Source: Serripes groenlandicus
Lineage: Eukaryota; Mollusca; Bivalvia; Cardiida; Cardiidae
Length of the DNA: 64,000 bases
Direction: 5' to 3'
Assembly: GCA_031761405.1 (NCBI GenBank)
Contig: JASEVX010000332.1
Span: 118,757-182,756 of the forward strand
The notes beneath the pieces are model-generated. The model saw only the letters and a program-made list of their open reading frames with translations, was not told where the DNA came from and ran no database searches. Positions within the stretch are counted from its first letter, which is position 1, and every line of letters begins with the position of its first letter. Shown in pieces: positions 42,845 to 55,137 of the stretch. Made by a program: the position numbers and the translations under genes.

Positions 42845-43700
42845 TACTTCCGTGTTTAACTCCACTGGCTGAAAGCCAGTCGAGCTTATGTCATGGGGAA
42901 TCGTCCGTCCTGCGTTCGTGCGTGCGTGAGTGCGTCCGTGCGTGAGTGCGTACTTACGAGAGTAATCTTGTTGGATAGTGTTTTTTTGTAAACCCCAGCC
43001 ACCACCCTTATAAGACACTTTGATAAGTGTTTTTTTTTTATACAATTGTGTTATGGGTATCTAATTAACATATTATTGCTATTTATTCCGTAAAGGGGGG
43101 ATAATTACGGAATAAACCATGTGCTTGTTGGGTATACCCAACAAGAGAACATCAAAGGAAAACACCCAACAAACGCCTTTTGGACGTACGTGCGTGCATG
43201 CGTGCGTCCGTCCGTCCGTAAACGTTTTGCTTCAAACTGTTTCTCCTACCTAACCACTGGACCAATTAGGACGAAACTTCATCGGAAGTATCCTCTCAAT
43301 GATCTCTCCTTAGTTCCTCAAACTGTTTGGGATCCATGCAAAATTCTGGTTTCCGAAAGAAAAAACAATGAAGACTTAAAAAATCTTCTTCTCCTCCGTA
43401 GGTATCAGGCCGATTTTCAAATAATTGTGTAGAAATGTTGCTTGGGTGACCTTCTTTCAGATTTTTTCGAGCCAAGTTGATTGGTCGAAAACTATGGCCG
43501 CCAGAGGGCAGAGCTATTTTTGCCTTATAATATGGTTATAGTGAAAACTTAAAAAATCTTTTATATATATATATATATGACCCTCTATAAGATTCCTTCA
43601 AGCCATGTTGATTGGTAAAAAACATGGCAACCAGGGCGCGGGGCTGTTTGAAGATTTAATTGGCAGTGGAGCGATACTGGCCCTCTTGGGTCTCTTGTTG
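42845..43700. repeat. Dispersed repeat with hairpins, CGTG-rich start
   Basis: GAAAGCCAGTCGAGCTTATG, then CGTGCGTG runs, hairpin 43083-43114, palindrome 43124-43145, a second CGTCCGTCCG run, then units as at 27.9-28.6 kb. Confidence 0.7.
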
Positions 43701-44635
43701 TTATCATACTTCTGATAAACACGAAGGAGAATATACTTCACCCTCTCCTTCCAAAGCTTGTGTCACACTTAATTTATAACTAGAGACATTACATGTTAAT
43801 ATTTAAGCACCTATGTGATGTTTTTTTTTATCTAATTGATCTAGTTAGAGCAGATTTGAAACCGTGTATTGGTAAAAAAATAAGAAACTTCATGTTGTAT
43901 GGTAACCTTTTAGTATAGGCTATGGTAGCCAGGTGAGCAATATAGGCACATCTTGGCCTTTTTGGTTATGATAAAGGGACATTTGGCCTTCTTGTTCGAA
44001 ATATTTACATCCTGTCTGTTTTCACACGTTATTTAAATGTACTGACATCTGCTTCCTTTAAGTCATGCTTCAAAATCATGCGCGGCGTCCTTTGATGCTC
44101 TGCATCAAAATTCGTCTTGTACAGAGATTACATACGAGGAACTACTGGATATATAGAGAACAGGCGTTTACTATCAGAAACAATGTGCTGCTATACAAAA
44201 ATATGTGTAAAAATAACAGTTTATAAAACTGTTATAAGATGCATGAGTTAAAAAAAAACCACACACATGTCAGTTAAAAATATTAATAAGGAACATGGGT
44301 ATAAGAACAAAAGCTTATGAGTGAAAACTGTTAATAAGAAGACACACTTATAAGAAATATACCTGCAGGGGACAGCTGGTTATATTGAGCATTAGCTGAT
44401 TAATTAAAAAAAATGGTTTGAATACAAATTGGTATCACCATAAGAAACATACATACTTAAAACAACTGGTAAAGTTGGCCTTTTAAACACAGAGGCAATT
44501 CATTTTCTTATCTCATGGCTATTGCGACCAGAGTAGTACTATATCAAACTGAATATCGGCTCGGTCTGAACTGGTTCTGTACTGTTCACCATTATTGACA
44601 AATAAATACATTCAAGAAGTTTCTGACACATTTTT
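43701..44635. other. No gene recognised
   Basis: AT-rich, no open frame of note. Confidence 0.4.
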
Positions 44636-45125
44636 ATCTCACCTGAGCCAGAGGCCCTTAGTGAGCTATTGTGACCGGTCTTTGTCCGTCGTCTGTCAAC
44701 ATTTTGCTTCAAACGACATCTCCTCCTTAACCTCTTGGCTAATGTTGATAAAACTGTACAGGGATGTTCCTTAGATGGTCCCCTTTCAAAGTTATTCAAC
44801 AAATTGAATTCCATGCGGATCTATGGTTACCATAGCAGCGGAAAGGAACAACTGTAAAAATCTTCTTGTCACAATCTACTGGCCAGATTTTAAAAAAGGG
44901 CAAAACTGTTCTTTGGAAAACCCTCTACCAAGATTGTTGAAATTATTCGGAATTCTGGAAAAAATGGCTGCCAGGGGGTAGGGCTTGATTTCCTTGTATG
45001 AATATATTGTGAAAACTTTTAAAAACTTCTTTTCAAAATTATAGGCCTGGTTTACTTGGCACAAGTGTTCTTTGGGTGTCCATTTACAAAGTGATATTGA
45101 TCCAGGGCCCATCATGGACCTCTTG
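44636..45125 (-). repeat. GAGCCAGAGGC-family repeat, second copy
   Basis: CCTGAGCCAGAGGCCC, GTCTTTGTCCGTCGTCTG and CTCCTCCTTAACCTCTTGGC. Related to 4275-4562. Confidence 0.65.
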
Positions 45126-45351
45126 TTAAAGGCAATAAACCACGGGTTCAAACACCATACATTGTATATATTTACACGAGTCACAAAGTATCTACTGTTA
45201 TTACTTAAAATCAAACTGTATAACCAGGAACATAACCAGGAACATAGAATAGATACGAATGCATGTATATGGCAAATGATTTCAGTCTAGATAATACACA
45301 AACAATTGAACAGATAAGCGTAATCCCTTGAAATCATATCCAAATATCACT

Positions 45352-45470
45352 TTAACCCTTTCCCACCTATAGACGCATTTTGACGCATATGCAGCGACTT
45401 TTGAAAACATCGTGCCAAAAGGAGAAATTGCTCAAAACGAGCAATTTCTCCTTTTGCCAAAATGTATAAT
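45352..45470. mobile_element. piggyBac-type MITE, left half
   Basis: TTTAACCCTTTCCCACC, with the perfect central hairpin GGAGAAATTGCTC / GAGCAATTTCTCC. Confidence 0.7.
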
Positions 45471-47085
45471 AACTTCTTTTCCAGTAATTATTAGTTGCCG
45501 GGCAGAAGCCCGCGACTTATATTTTAATAGCTTTTCGAAAATGACATGGGAGGACGAGTTATTATTAGAAAAATACAAATTTAAATGTCTTGAACATATT
45601 ACAATTGCGTTTGTTTAAACACGCTAAGTAATGACACATCTAAAATGAAATAAATATTCCGATGTTTTAAGTATTTGCAGTTTCTTTATTTTATTTCGCA
45701 TTTATCTTTTTTTTGTTTTATTTACGAAGACAAAACAGTCCCTATTAGACTTGTAGCAGACTGTTATGTGTCAATATCAAGATAAAAATCACGTCGAATT
45801 TCATTTTAATAGCAATTTTAACTTACTGAGTGTTATTTTCATGTTCAAAGAGATGTCTTGATTTGTGAAGAATGGATTTTTTAATGTTTATCCATGTATA
45901 TCTTAAATATGAACTGTTTTTAAGCTAAAACTGTTGATCACGTAACAAGCGAATACCGACCGCGTAGATCAATCTCCTTCGCAGAGGGCCGTTTTGTACA
46001 CTCACTTACAAATAGTTAATTATAGGTGATTTGGAATGTTTATTTGGTTCGAAACAAATAAAGAAAAGAACAAACTGAGATAAAACTGGTTTTAATAGAA
46101 AAATGACATTGAATGAACACTCTCTGCCTATAAAGAGAGTGGAAAGAACGACAACTCTGCGAAGAAGAATGGTTCACGAATCGGGTCTTTTGTACACAAT
46201 TATTTCGTCCTTGACAATTTTAAATGTGTCATTAGATTCCCTACAGGCATTTTGCTTGGGATCTGCATATTTATATGCATCATTGACACAAGGGCGCTCA
46301 TCATAATATAATTTTAAAACATGAGTAGTTTGTTATTTTCATTTTAAAAAGGAAGGTAAAAATTACAATAGATTAACATGTTGTAGGGTTCAGTTTATGT
46401 TCGAAATTAAATTTGAAATGATACAACAATTTTAATGAAATTTAACTGTTAAGCTGATATTATATTTCGAGGGTGGTCTAATTTATAATAAATGGACTAC
46501 ATTTTAACATTTGTCAAAGTATGATATAATTAGGATGCCAAGTTAATATCATTTTACGTAAAAAAAGAAAACTCATGTTTTCAGCAATTCATCCCTTTTC
46601 TCATTGTTTTAAGTAGATTGCTGCAAAGGTGTCCAATGTTGACTTTAATAGGGAAAAGGTAAAATGACGTGCTATTGAATGCAAATCCTAAATTGTTTGT
46701 TTTATGGTTTTATTGATAAATAATAAAATTAAAATATTCTGACAAACATCTTTGTGTATGAAAAGTGTATGTGGAATTCACAAATCTTATAATGATTCCT
46801 AAATGAAAGCACTGTATACATACTAAGACTAATGATTGGCAAGATTACAAAGTTGTTTAAATTATTTCCATGCAGAACTCTGTTAAGCCATGACAACCGA
46901 AAGGAACAATTTAAAACCAATTGGAAACCATTTTGTCTGAAACCGAAAGGCACAGAGTTTGGTTATTTGGTGTGTATCATTGACTAGTGGTTATCTACCA
47001 AATGTGATAAAATCATGCCCTGCCCAGTGAACTATTCGTTTCGGTGACAGCAACGTCTCCTATGGGTGTTTGTATGCAAGACGTT
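45471..47085. other. No gene recognised
   Basis: Starts with a short CGGGCAGAAGCCCG hairpin at about 45498. Two short open frames (46103-46306 on +, 46729-46953 on -) have no recognisable domain. Confidence 0.35.
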
Positions 47086-47089
47086 TGTA

Positions 47090-48380
47090 CTACGTGCTTA
47101 ATACGTTTCGGAGCAAATTGGAACACTATAGACGTCTGCAAGACGTCTGCCAAACGGATTTAAGACGTATTGGTAACCAAAACCAAATGGACACTAAGTG
47201 AAGACATATACTAGACGTCTACAAAACGTTTTTAATACGTATTGGTTACAAAAACCAAATAGACACAAAGTAAAGACATATAGTAGACGTCTTCAATACG
47301 TTTTTAATACGTATTGGTAACCAAAACTACATGGACACTAAGTGAAGACATATAGTAGACGTCTGCAATACGTTTTTAATACGTATTAGTAACCAAAACC
47401 AAATGGACACTAAGTGAAGACTTCGAAAAAAATACAGTAGACGTCTACCATACGTTTTTAATACGTATTGGTAATCAAAACCATATGGACACTAAGTGAA
47501 GACTTTCAAATAATTACAGAAGACGTCTGCCATACGTTCTTAATACGTAATGGATACCAAAACCATATGGACACTAAATGAAGACTTCGAAAAAAATACA
47601 GTCGACGTCTGTCATACGTTTTTAATACGTACTAGTAACCAAAACCATATTGACACTAAGTGAAGACTTTGAGTATATAAACTGTTGACGTCTGCCACGC
47701 GTTTTTAATACGTATTTGTAACCAAAACCATATGGACACCAAGTGAAGGGTTTAAAAAAAATCAGTAGACGTCTATCATACGTTTTTAAGACGTATTGGT
47801 AACCAAATCCATATGGACACAAAATGAAGCTTTAGAAACAAAAACAGATGAAGCCTGCAATACGTTTTTAATACGTATTGGTAACCCAAACCATATGGAC
47901 ACTAAGTTAAGACTTTGAGAAAATTAACAGTGGACGTCTGCCATGCGATTTTAATACGTATTGGTTACAAAAACCAAATGGACACAAAGTAAAGACATAT
48001 AGTATACGTCTGCAATACGTTTTTAATACGTATTGGTAACCAAAACTACATGGACACTAAGTGAATACATATAGTAGACGTCTGCAATACGTTTTAATAC
48101 GTATTGGTAACCAAAACCATATGGACACTAAGTGAAGACTTTGAAAAAAATACAGTAGACGTCTACCATACGTTTTTAATACGTATTGGTAATCAAAACC
48201 AATTGACACTAAGTGAAGACTTTCAAATAATTACAGAAGACGTCTGCCATACGTTTTTAATACGTAATGGATACCAAAACCATATGGACACTAAATGAAG
48301 ACTTCGAAAAAAATACAGTTGACGTCTGTTATACGTTTTTAATACGTACTGGTAACCAAAACCATATTGACACTAAGTGA
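47090..48380. repeat. Satellite, 71-85-bp unit, first block
   Basis: Units contain GACGTCTGCCATACG, TTTTTAATACGTATTGG, TAACCAAAACCATATGGACA and CTAAGTGAAGAC. The internal palindromes are GACGTC and AATACGTATT. Short units lack the GAAAAAAATACAG spacer. Confidence 0.93.
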
Positions 48381-49330
48381 AGACTTTTATCAGTTGACAG
48401 TTTTAGTAAATATAGCATTTCAACGGCGATGCGAGCGTTTAACATGCACACTAACTCTTTCACTGAGCTCTGCGTAAAGTCTGTCAAAACACCCATGGCA
48501 TATTTGTGAGATTTACATTGTTCTATACAGCGTTAATTCGACTTGTTTTCGTCACCAGGGGCGGATCCAGGATTTCGGCTTATGTTATAACTATGTTTCA
48601 TGTTAGTGAATTAATTATTATAAATCTATAATGTTTAACAAATCGCATAAAATAAAAATAAAAAAAAAAAAAAAAAAGAAGAGTTTCTACTGGGACTCGA
48701 ACTCGCGTCCATAAGTAGTGCATGATTAGAAGTCCTACACGCTCTCCATTACACCACGGTATTTCGATACAATGTTTGAGCGTTACTTTCGTATATATAT
48801 TAAGCTAACTGAATGCGTGCATATGTAAACCATGATCTATAATTAGAAAGCCCCTTTGATCATCGTTATCATGTTGGAAAAAGGAGAAACAACGGCGATG
48901 CGAGCGTTTAAAATGCACACTGACTATTTCACTGAGCTCTGCGTAGTGGCATATTTGTGAGATTAACATTGTTCTATACAGCGTGGGGTCGACTTCCTCA
49001 CAACAAGTGAATCTAGTGAATGGGCATACGACTAAAATTCATACTCGTGCCTTATACGTACCTGCCGACAAATGAAATATATATGCACGTACTGTATTTT
49101 AATATTTTCTAGAAAATTGATTATCTATGATGATTCGATAGTATAATTATGACTTCACTGTATTGAAATAACACGTAGAAGTAATTTTAATATTGAAAAA
49201 ATACTAGGACTATTTAGGTGAAGCTAAGGCGTAGCCGTATAAGCGGAAGTGTAGTTTAACCGTGACTTCCGGGAGCGATTTCGAAATCGTAAACTGAATT
49301 ATTTTTTGTGAAAAAATAATTCGTTAAAAA
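48381..49330. mobile_element. Insertion interrupting the satellite, with 100-bp direct repeats and tRNA-like core
   Basis: AACGGCGATGCGAGCGTTTA and about 110 following bases occur at 48422 and again at 48893. The second copy lacks a 19-bp stretch. Between them is the tRNA-like sequence at 48690-48763. After the second copy, about 340 bp are unassigned before the satellite resumes. Confidence 0.55.
48690..48763 (-). pseudogene. tRNA-Arg(TCT)-like sequence
   Basis: On the - strand: A box GTGGTGTAATGGAGAG, anticodon region GGACTTCTAATC as in tRNA-Arg(TCT), B box GAGTTCGAGTCCC, then a T-run beyond CTCTTC. The T-stem and acceptor pairs are poor, so it is a pseudogene or SINE head rather than a working tRNA. 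Confidence 0.55.
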
Positions 49331-50234
49331 TCAGTAGACGTCTGTCATACGTTTATAAGACGTATTGGTTACCAAAACCATATGGACACAAAATGAAGCT
49401 TTAGAAACAAAAACAGATGACGCCTGCAATACGTTTTTAATACGTATTGGTAACCAAAACCATATGGACACTAAGTTAAGACTTTGAGAAAAAAAACAGT
49501 GGACGTCTGCCATGCGATGTTAATACGTATTTGTTACCCAAACCGTAAGGACACTAAATGAAGACTTTGAAAAAAATAAGCAGTTGACGTCTGCCATACG
49601 TTTTTAATACGTTCTGGTAACCAAAACCATATGGACACTTAGTGATGACTTTGAAACGAATTCAGATGACGTCTGCCATACATTTTTAATACGTATTGGT
49701 AAAAATAAACATATTGACACTAGTTGGAGACTTTGAGGAAATAAACAGTTGACGTGTGCTATGCGTTTTTAATACGTATTGGTAACCAAAACCATATGGA
49801 CACTAAGTGAAGACTTAGAAAAAAATCTGTACACGTCTGCCATACGTTTTTTAAACGTATTGGTAACCAACAAGATATTGACAATAAGTGAAGACTTTGA
49901 AAAAATAAAAAGTTGACGTCTGCCATGCGTTTTTATTACGTATTGGTTACCAAAACCATGTGAATACTAAGTGATGACTTTGAAACAAATACTGATGACG
50001 TCTGCAATACGTATTGGTAACAAAACTACATTGACACTAAGTGAAAACTTTGAAAAATAAAAGGTTGACGTCTGCAATACGTTTTTAAGACATATTGGTT
50101 ACCAAAGCCATATGGACACTTAGTGAAGACTTTGTAAAAATAAAAAATTGACGTCTGCCATGCGTTTTTAATACGTATTGGTAACCAAAACCATATGGAC
50201 ACTAAATGATGACTTTGAAACAAATGCAGATGAC
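49331..50234. repeat. Satellite, second block
   Basis: About eleven units of the 47.1-kb satellite, more diverged. Long - strand frames here are by-products. Confidence 0.92.
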
Positions 50235-51410
50235 GTTGCTGCTGGTCCTGTCAGGCTTCTGAAGCAAACTGTGCGACGTGCTTCGAAGGGTACGGCACCA
50301 AAAAATCCATCCACAATCCGTGACATTCCTGTTCTATTCCCTGTTTTTTTTAACCAATGTCATATATGACAACGAGTCGCCAGATAGCCGTATCCTCATG
50401 TTTGCCACTGTGACAGTCTCCGCTTTCTAGAAAGCGCAAGCTGGTTCATGGACGGTACACATTCAACAATCCCCTCTAAGTTCCAGCAACTGTTCGTGAT
50501 TCGTGTGCCCCTCAGTTACTTTTGTGCCTCAGATGTCTACATACTCTTGCATGCCCTCTAAGCAACAGACTATATGAAGAGATGCTGACTTCCCCCACTA
50601 GATGTGTGTCTGCAGCGAGGTATTAGACCCAACCCAGAGCGCATCCTGGCAGACTACGAGGTAGCGATACACAATGCCGTCAGAACTGTCTTCACATACA
50701 ACATTCATATACAGGGATGCTTCTATACCATCTAACCGAGGCTACCTGCCTGCAGGCTGGAGAAGAGTTCAATCAGAGGGTTTGCAGTCTGACTATAACA
50801 ATGATGATGAGGTTAGGACATTCTGCGCAAAGCTTGATGATCTTGCAATTCTGCCATCCAACGACGTGATAGACGGCATGGCGGTCTTTCGCGAACAAGC
50901 CCCTCAACAACTGCAGTGCCTGGTGGAGTACTTTGACTCAAATTGTGTGAACGGCTCATTTCGTGCAGTAATGTCAGCAAGCGGGCATATGAGGTTCCGG
51001 CGCTTATCGCCTAGATTCCACCAGTACTTTGGAATGTACACAGTGCCACCATTGAATACCAGGACTGCACAAATAATCAGTGCGACTCGTGAATTATTCA
51101 TTTAAACATCTGGTGGGACATAACAACCCTTCTCTTTGGAATGTAGTGAAATGCGTTGGAAAAGATGCAACAATTTATGGTGGCAGCTGACATTCTTCGG
51201 TGTGATCTTGGTGAACCGACGATGAAACGTGTTAAGAAGGCAAAACACGCACATCAGCAGAGCCTAAAATACCTATGTGTTCAGTATGTGAGTGGTGCCA
51301 AGTTCCTTGCGGAAATTCTGTCGCGTATTCAACATGTGATAAGAATAAAATTAACTCGGTGTTTGAAATGCCATGCGATTTTGTGGACTTGTGCTAATGT
51401 GGAAATGTGC
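50235..51410 (+). pseudogene. MULE transposase, decayed, inserted in the satellite
   Basis: Order of pieces: DNESPDSRILMFAT near 50370; a WFMDGT/TIPSKFQQLF block (about 50450-50510); and PERILADYEVAIHNAVRTVF (about 50635-50690), the acidic MULE-core block. A one-frame jump leads to a 143-residue frame (50674-51105) with RRVQSEGLQSDYNNDDEVRT and ALDDLAIL-like sequence. Last is LVGHNNPSLW and GKDAT (about 51108-51170), then MKRVKKAKHAHQQSLKYLCV. Several stops and frame changes make it inactive. Related to the copy at 13.6 kb. Confidence 0.72.
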
Positions 51411-51835
51411 TAAAATAGAATAAAAACAGTGCTTGCAGTATATGATTTATTTGATAAAACAGTTTTTAAACTTTTTCATATTATCTATAATTTCTGCACA
51501 ATTAAATTAAATGATGCATATTTATGAATTAAAATGATTAAATTTGCTCATTATTTCATTTGGTTTTCACTTGGCTTATATTAGCATATTCCCTTTCCTA
51601 CATACATAAGTTTTCATCAGACAACAAAGAAAACATATTGACACGTCCGGTTTTCTAATTGAACACATTTTCCTCTTCAACACCTTTGAATAGTCTTTCA
51701 TTTTTGTCATGGGGAGTTTGACTACCCATCGTGGGAATTTGAATACCCTGTCATTTTAGCCATGGGAATTTTGAGTACTATGCAATTTTTGAACCATGGG
51801 GACTTTGATATGTATACACTCACCCAAACCATGTG
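51411..51835. other. No gene recognised
   Basis: Probably the 3' part of the inserted MULE. Inverted ends are not evident. Confidence 0.35.
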
Positions 51836-52140
51836 CACATTAAGTGAAGCCTTTGAAGAAAAAACAAACGGTTGACGTCTGCCTTGCGATTTTAATACGT
51901 ATTGGTAACCAAAACCATATGGACACTAAGTGAAGACTTTGGAAAAAATACAGTTGACGTCTGCCATACGTTTTTAATACGTATTGGTAACCAAAACCAT
52001 ATGGACAATAAGTGAAAACTTTGAAAAAAAAAAACAGTTGACGTCTGCCATGCGTTTTTAGTACGTATTGGTAACCAAAACCATATGGACATTTTAGATA
52101 AGTGGAGACTTTGAAACAAATGTAGTAGACGTTTAATTTG
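51836..52140. repeat. Satellite, third block
   Basis: Three to four units of the 47.1-kb satellite resume after the MULE. Confidence 0.9.
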
Positions 52141-52399
52141 CACTACATTTTAAAAACATACTGATAATCAACCACTTAATTTAACAAATAACATGCTTAA
52201 TTGTTACACTATAGATAGCTATAAAATATGAAATTTTCAATTGCCACATTTCTAAAAATGGGAAATAAAAAAATTCTTTATTACACAGAGTCTAAATAGA
52301 ACATCTTCAGAATAAAATTTTACTGAATCATATATGGATGCGTTTTATTCACATATTCGTGCAGTGACGTCTGTAAAACGTCATCAAACTGTCACGTTA

Positions 52400-52504
52400 C
52401 ATCCGGGTACTTTAACTGAAATCGAGGCTGCCGCCATATTGGAGGGAACGATAGTGGATGATTCCGAATCAAAAGTGTTGTAGCTGTTTTGTCTGGAATT
52501 GCAG
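52400..52504 (+). promoter_or_regulatory. Candidate TATA-less promoter and first exon
   Basis: CGCCATATT (52432-52440) fits the YY1 site common at metazoan transcription starts. ATCCGGG at 52401 is ETS-like. An ATG at 52458 opens MIPNQKCCSCFVWNC up to a GCAG/GTAATA donor at 52504. It lies 1.6 kb upstream of the THAP exon on the same strand. Assignment to that gene is inference. Confidence 0.35.
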
Positions 52505-53870
52505 GTAATATAGGCCGTCAAGTATATCTGTGCATGCCAATACATACTATGATAATTACAAAATGTGTGTAACGATCAATGGAACATTGCCACCCTGTAT
52601 GAAGCCAGTAATTAGCATTCCCGCCCTGTTTGGCGCGTGTGAAACTTTGAAAGAAGAATATGCTAGCTTCTTTTTAACCGTTAAAAAGTTAGAATTATGT
52701 TTATTTTGAGATAACTAATATATAAATATACCCATAGCTAGAGCTCTACTTGTCTTTTAATCACCCGTATGGCTCTTTTGGATCACGAATATAGGTTACA
52801 CGAGGAATTTTACACGTGAAAGACGCTCGAGATCTGAACGTCGCGGTAGGTAAAATGGTTATCGTTTATATATATACAGTTCATGGCCATAATGAAGAAA
52901 GTACGCACTTTCTTGGAAAAAGTAAAACAGGATTGGTAAATCTAAATGATGTCATTTTATGAGCGAAGGGTGAGCGACTTGATATAAAACGAACAATTGT
53001 AATTGTATTGAAAAGGGACCAGTTCCTTTAACGCATTTAGTTTATTTTGAAAGGTTTTCTTGTGCAATGAATACCATTTTGTTTGAGCTAGTTTCTAAGT
53101 ACTTATAAAGAAACAGGCAAATTCCTACACAGTGCCACTGAACTGAGAAAAGAATGGTTATAAATAGAGAGTTTAATCAACATGGTTTTCATGATACAGG
53201 ATTTAAATCCCAAGTGGAAGATTCTTGCGATATAAAAACGAGTGCGCATGGCGCACACGTTTTAATATGCAAGAATCTCTTTCACGAGGGATTTAATTCC
53301 CAAAACATGAAAACAATGTTTATTAAACTATATATTATTTACTCGGCAATAATTTTCGTTTTTAAATGACAAAACCCCTGTGCAGCTCATTACTTTTAGC
53401 TCAGAAGCGGAGCGATTTAAATGACGTCATCTGCTAGTTTTGTAGTGACGTCACTAAGCGCAACCGACAAATGCCGAAAATTCCGAATATCCGGCTAATG
53501 AGCTAAATCGCACACTAGGCGATATTGCTCAGTAGACAAAACGCATGTTATCATTGAGTATATAATATAATATATATATTAATCCTTAAATGTGAGTTAA
53601 ATACTATTGTACTTTGTAGATATATTGTATTGATGAATGTTCCATAGAAAAATTATGTTTTATTATTATGTTCACAATGGACATTTCTATTTTTCAGCCA
53701 TAACTTTAGCAGTTTATTCACATGAGTTGCTAAAGTAGGCTGTCTTACGAGTAATGTGCTCTTTTGTTACTGTTTTCAGAGTTTAGTTCATGTAAGATGA
53801 TATGGCACCAATATGTTTTTTCTTTGCTATATGTAGCTAGTTAACTTTTCGACTGAAATATGGCACCAAT
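52505..53870. other. No coding exon recognised
   Basis: Contains two close TGACGTCA/TGACGTCAC-type CRE sites at 53421 and 53448, and a short open frame at 53154-53369 with no domain. Confidence 0.35.
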
Positions 53871-54067
53871 GTATGTTTTGCCATAACCCTTGTCGGGTAT
53901 TTCGAGCAATAAAGTTATCTATAAAGACAAAAAAAATGGATAAACTAAAAGTGAGAAAAAAACCACAGAAGAATTTATTAAAGTCTCTTCCGGGGTTTTT
54001 CCGTTACCAAAACAAGCCTGGCCCTCAGCTTCTATCAGTGTATTCTGTTTGTTTTTTCGTAAAACAT

Positions 54068-54209
54068 ATGGGGGAAAATGCATTGTCGTTGGTTGTTGCA
54101 ATAGAGATACAGAGAAACAAACAGGACTTAAATTTCATAGATTACCCAAGGCAGACATGTAGAAAGTTATGGTTAAATGCTATCAACAGGAGACATGAAA
54201 TAAGAACAA
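54068..54209 (+). pseudogene. THAP-type zinc-finger exon, frameshifted
   Basis: One frame reads GGKCIVVGCCNRDTEKQTGL, then KFHRLPKADM, then TAG at 54160. Dropping one T continues as RKLWLNAINRRHEIRT in the adjacent frame up to a GTATGT donor at 54210. C..GC.N, FHRLPK and W..AI.R are the THAP signature. A second offset exists between the ATG at 54068 and the CIVV frame. Either the gene is dead or the assembly has single-base errors. The C2CH finger's last Cys and His would be in a later exon that I could not find. Confidence 0.55.
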
Positions 54210-54289
54210 GTATGTACATGCACAAATTAGTGCAGTAGACATTTACATAATGTTTAATTATGAACAATGAGTAATGTAAAAAGTCGAAA

Positions 54290-54692
54290 TCATTGTTGCA
54301 AAAGGAGAAGTTGCTTGTTTCAAGTAATTTCCCCATTTGTCACAGTTTCAAAAGTTGTCTGTATGTGTGAACATATAATAACAAGAACATGTATGAACAA
54401 ATATTTTGGACTGAAATCTTTCAAATAGAAATGTAACTAGTCTGTCACTGCTTTCTCGTACTATTAATATTGTTAATTTGAATGACACTTAGTTTTCCCA
54501 CATAGGACAAATCTGCAGCAGATGTTTTTTAAAAACCATAGGACAAATAATTGAAAAGCTCTTAAATTGTGGTAAAGTAATTATTGTAGAAAGATGAAAT
54601 CATTTATAATTGTGGCAAAATGAGAATTTGCTTGTTTTAAGTAATTTTCTCTTTTGTCACAATGTTTTCAAAAGTTGTTTATATGTTGGAAG
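54290..54692. mobile_element. Two piggyBac-type MITE copies
   Basis: The copies are 54290-54372 (GCAAAAGGAGAAGTTGC to TTTGTCACAG) and 54488-54692 (TTTTCCCACATAGGACAAAT, GCAGCAGATG, CTCTTTTGTCACAATG). Confidence 0.55.
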
Positions 54693-54800
54693 ATATAATA
54701 AGAACAAATATGTACAAACAAGTATATATATGCAGTAAATATTTAGAAATGTTAAATTATGAAGCAGAACAAATCAATTTCAGCATTCTCAATAACTGAA

Positions 54801-54880
54801 TTGATTGATTGGGATTTAACGCCATTTTTAACAATTTCTTAGTCATATCACGCCGGCCAGTTCACCTTCTCATGTGTTTC
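54801..54880 (-). repeat. SINE 3' fragment supplying a splice acceptor
   Basis: ATTGATTGGGATTTAACGCC to CAGTTCACCTTCTCATGTG matches the tail of the 13.1-kb SINE. It stops at TGTTTC, immediately before the AG of the next exon. Confidence 0.78.
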
Positions 54881-54882
54881 AG

Positions 54883-55101
54883 ATGAATACAGTTGTTAAA
54901 ATGGCCAAAAAGTCAAAGACATCTACATCTGAATGGTGTGAGGACGGATCACTAACTAGGATTGAGGAATTTGGACGCTCATCAAGTGAAGAATTGGACA
55001 TTGAACGGCAGTTCTGTGTTGACCTTCCAGTACACACCTTTGAAGACTTTTGGAAGTTGGAGGAGGAGTTGGAGAGTAACTCTACGAAACGAAAGGCCCT
55101 G
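54883..55101 (+). CDS. Exon resembling DUF4806
   Basis: 73 codons in phase 0 between acceptor TGTGTTTCAG and donor GTGAGT. The N-terminal half is charged and Ser-rich (MAKKSKTSTSEWCEDG). The C-terminal half LPVHTFEDFWKLEEELESNS, then TKRKALV, resembles the start of DUF4806 (LP..T.E.L..LEE.L). The rest of that domain should lie in a following exon that I did not locate. It lies 670 bp after the THAP exon on the same strand. Confidence 0.5.
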
Positions 55102-55137
55102 GTGAGTATTAAAGAGATTGTTGAATGATTTATGGTG

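Noticed and set aside
42845..43210. Telomere-like or subtelomeric CGTG repeats
   Set aside because: The CGTGCGTG runs are short and irregular and belong to a dispersed repeat; no TTAGGG arrays occur.
47600..52143. Several 60-83-residue - strand frames such as VSIWFWLPIRIKN repeats
   Set aside because: They are translations of the 71-85-bp satellite.
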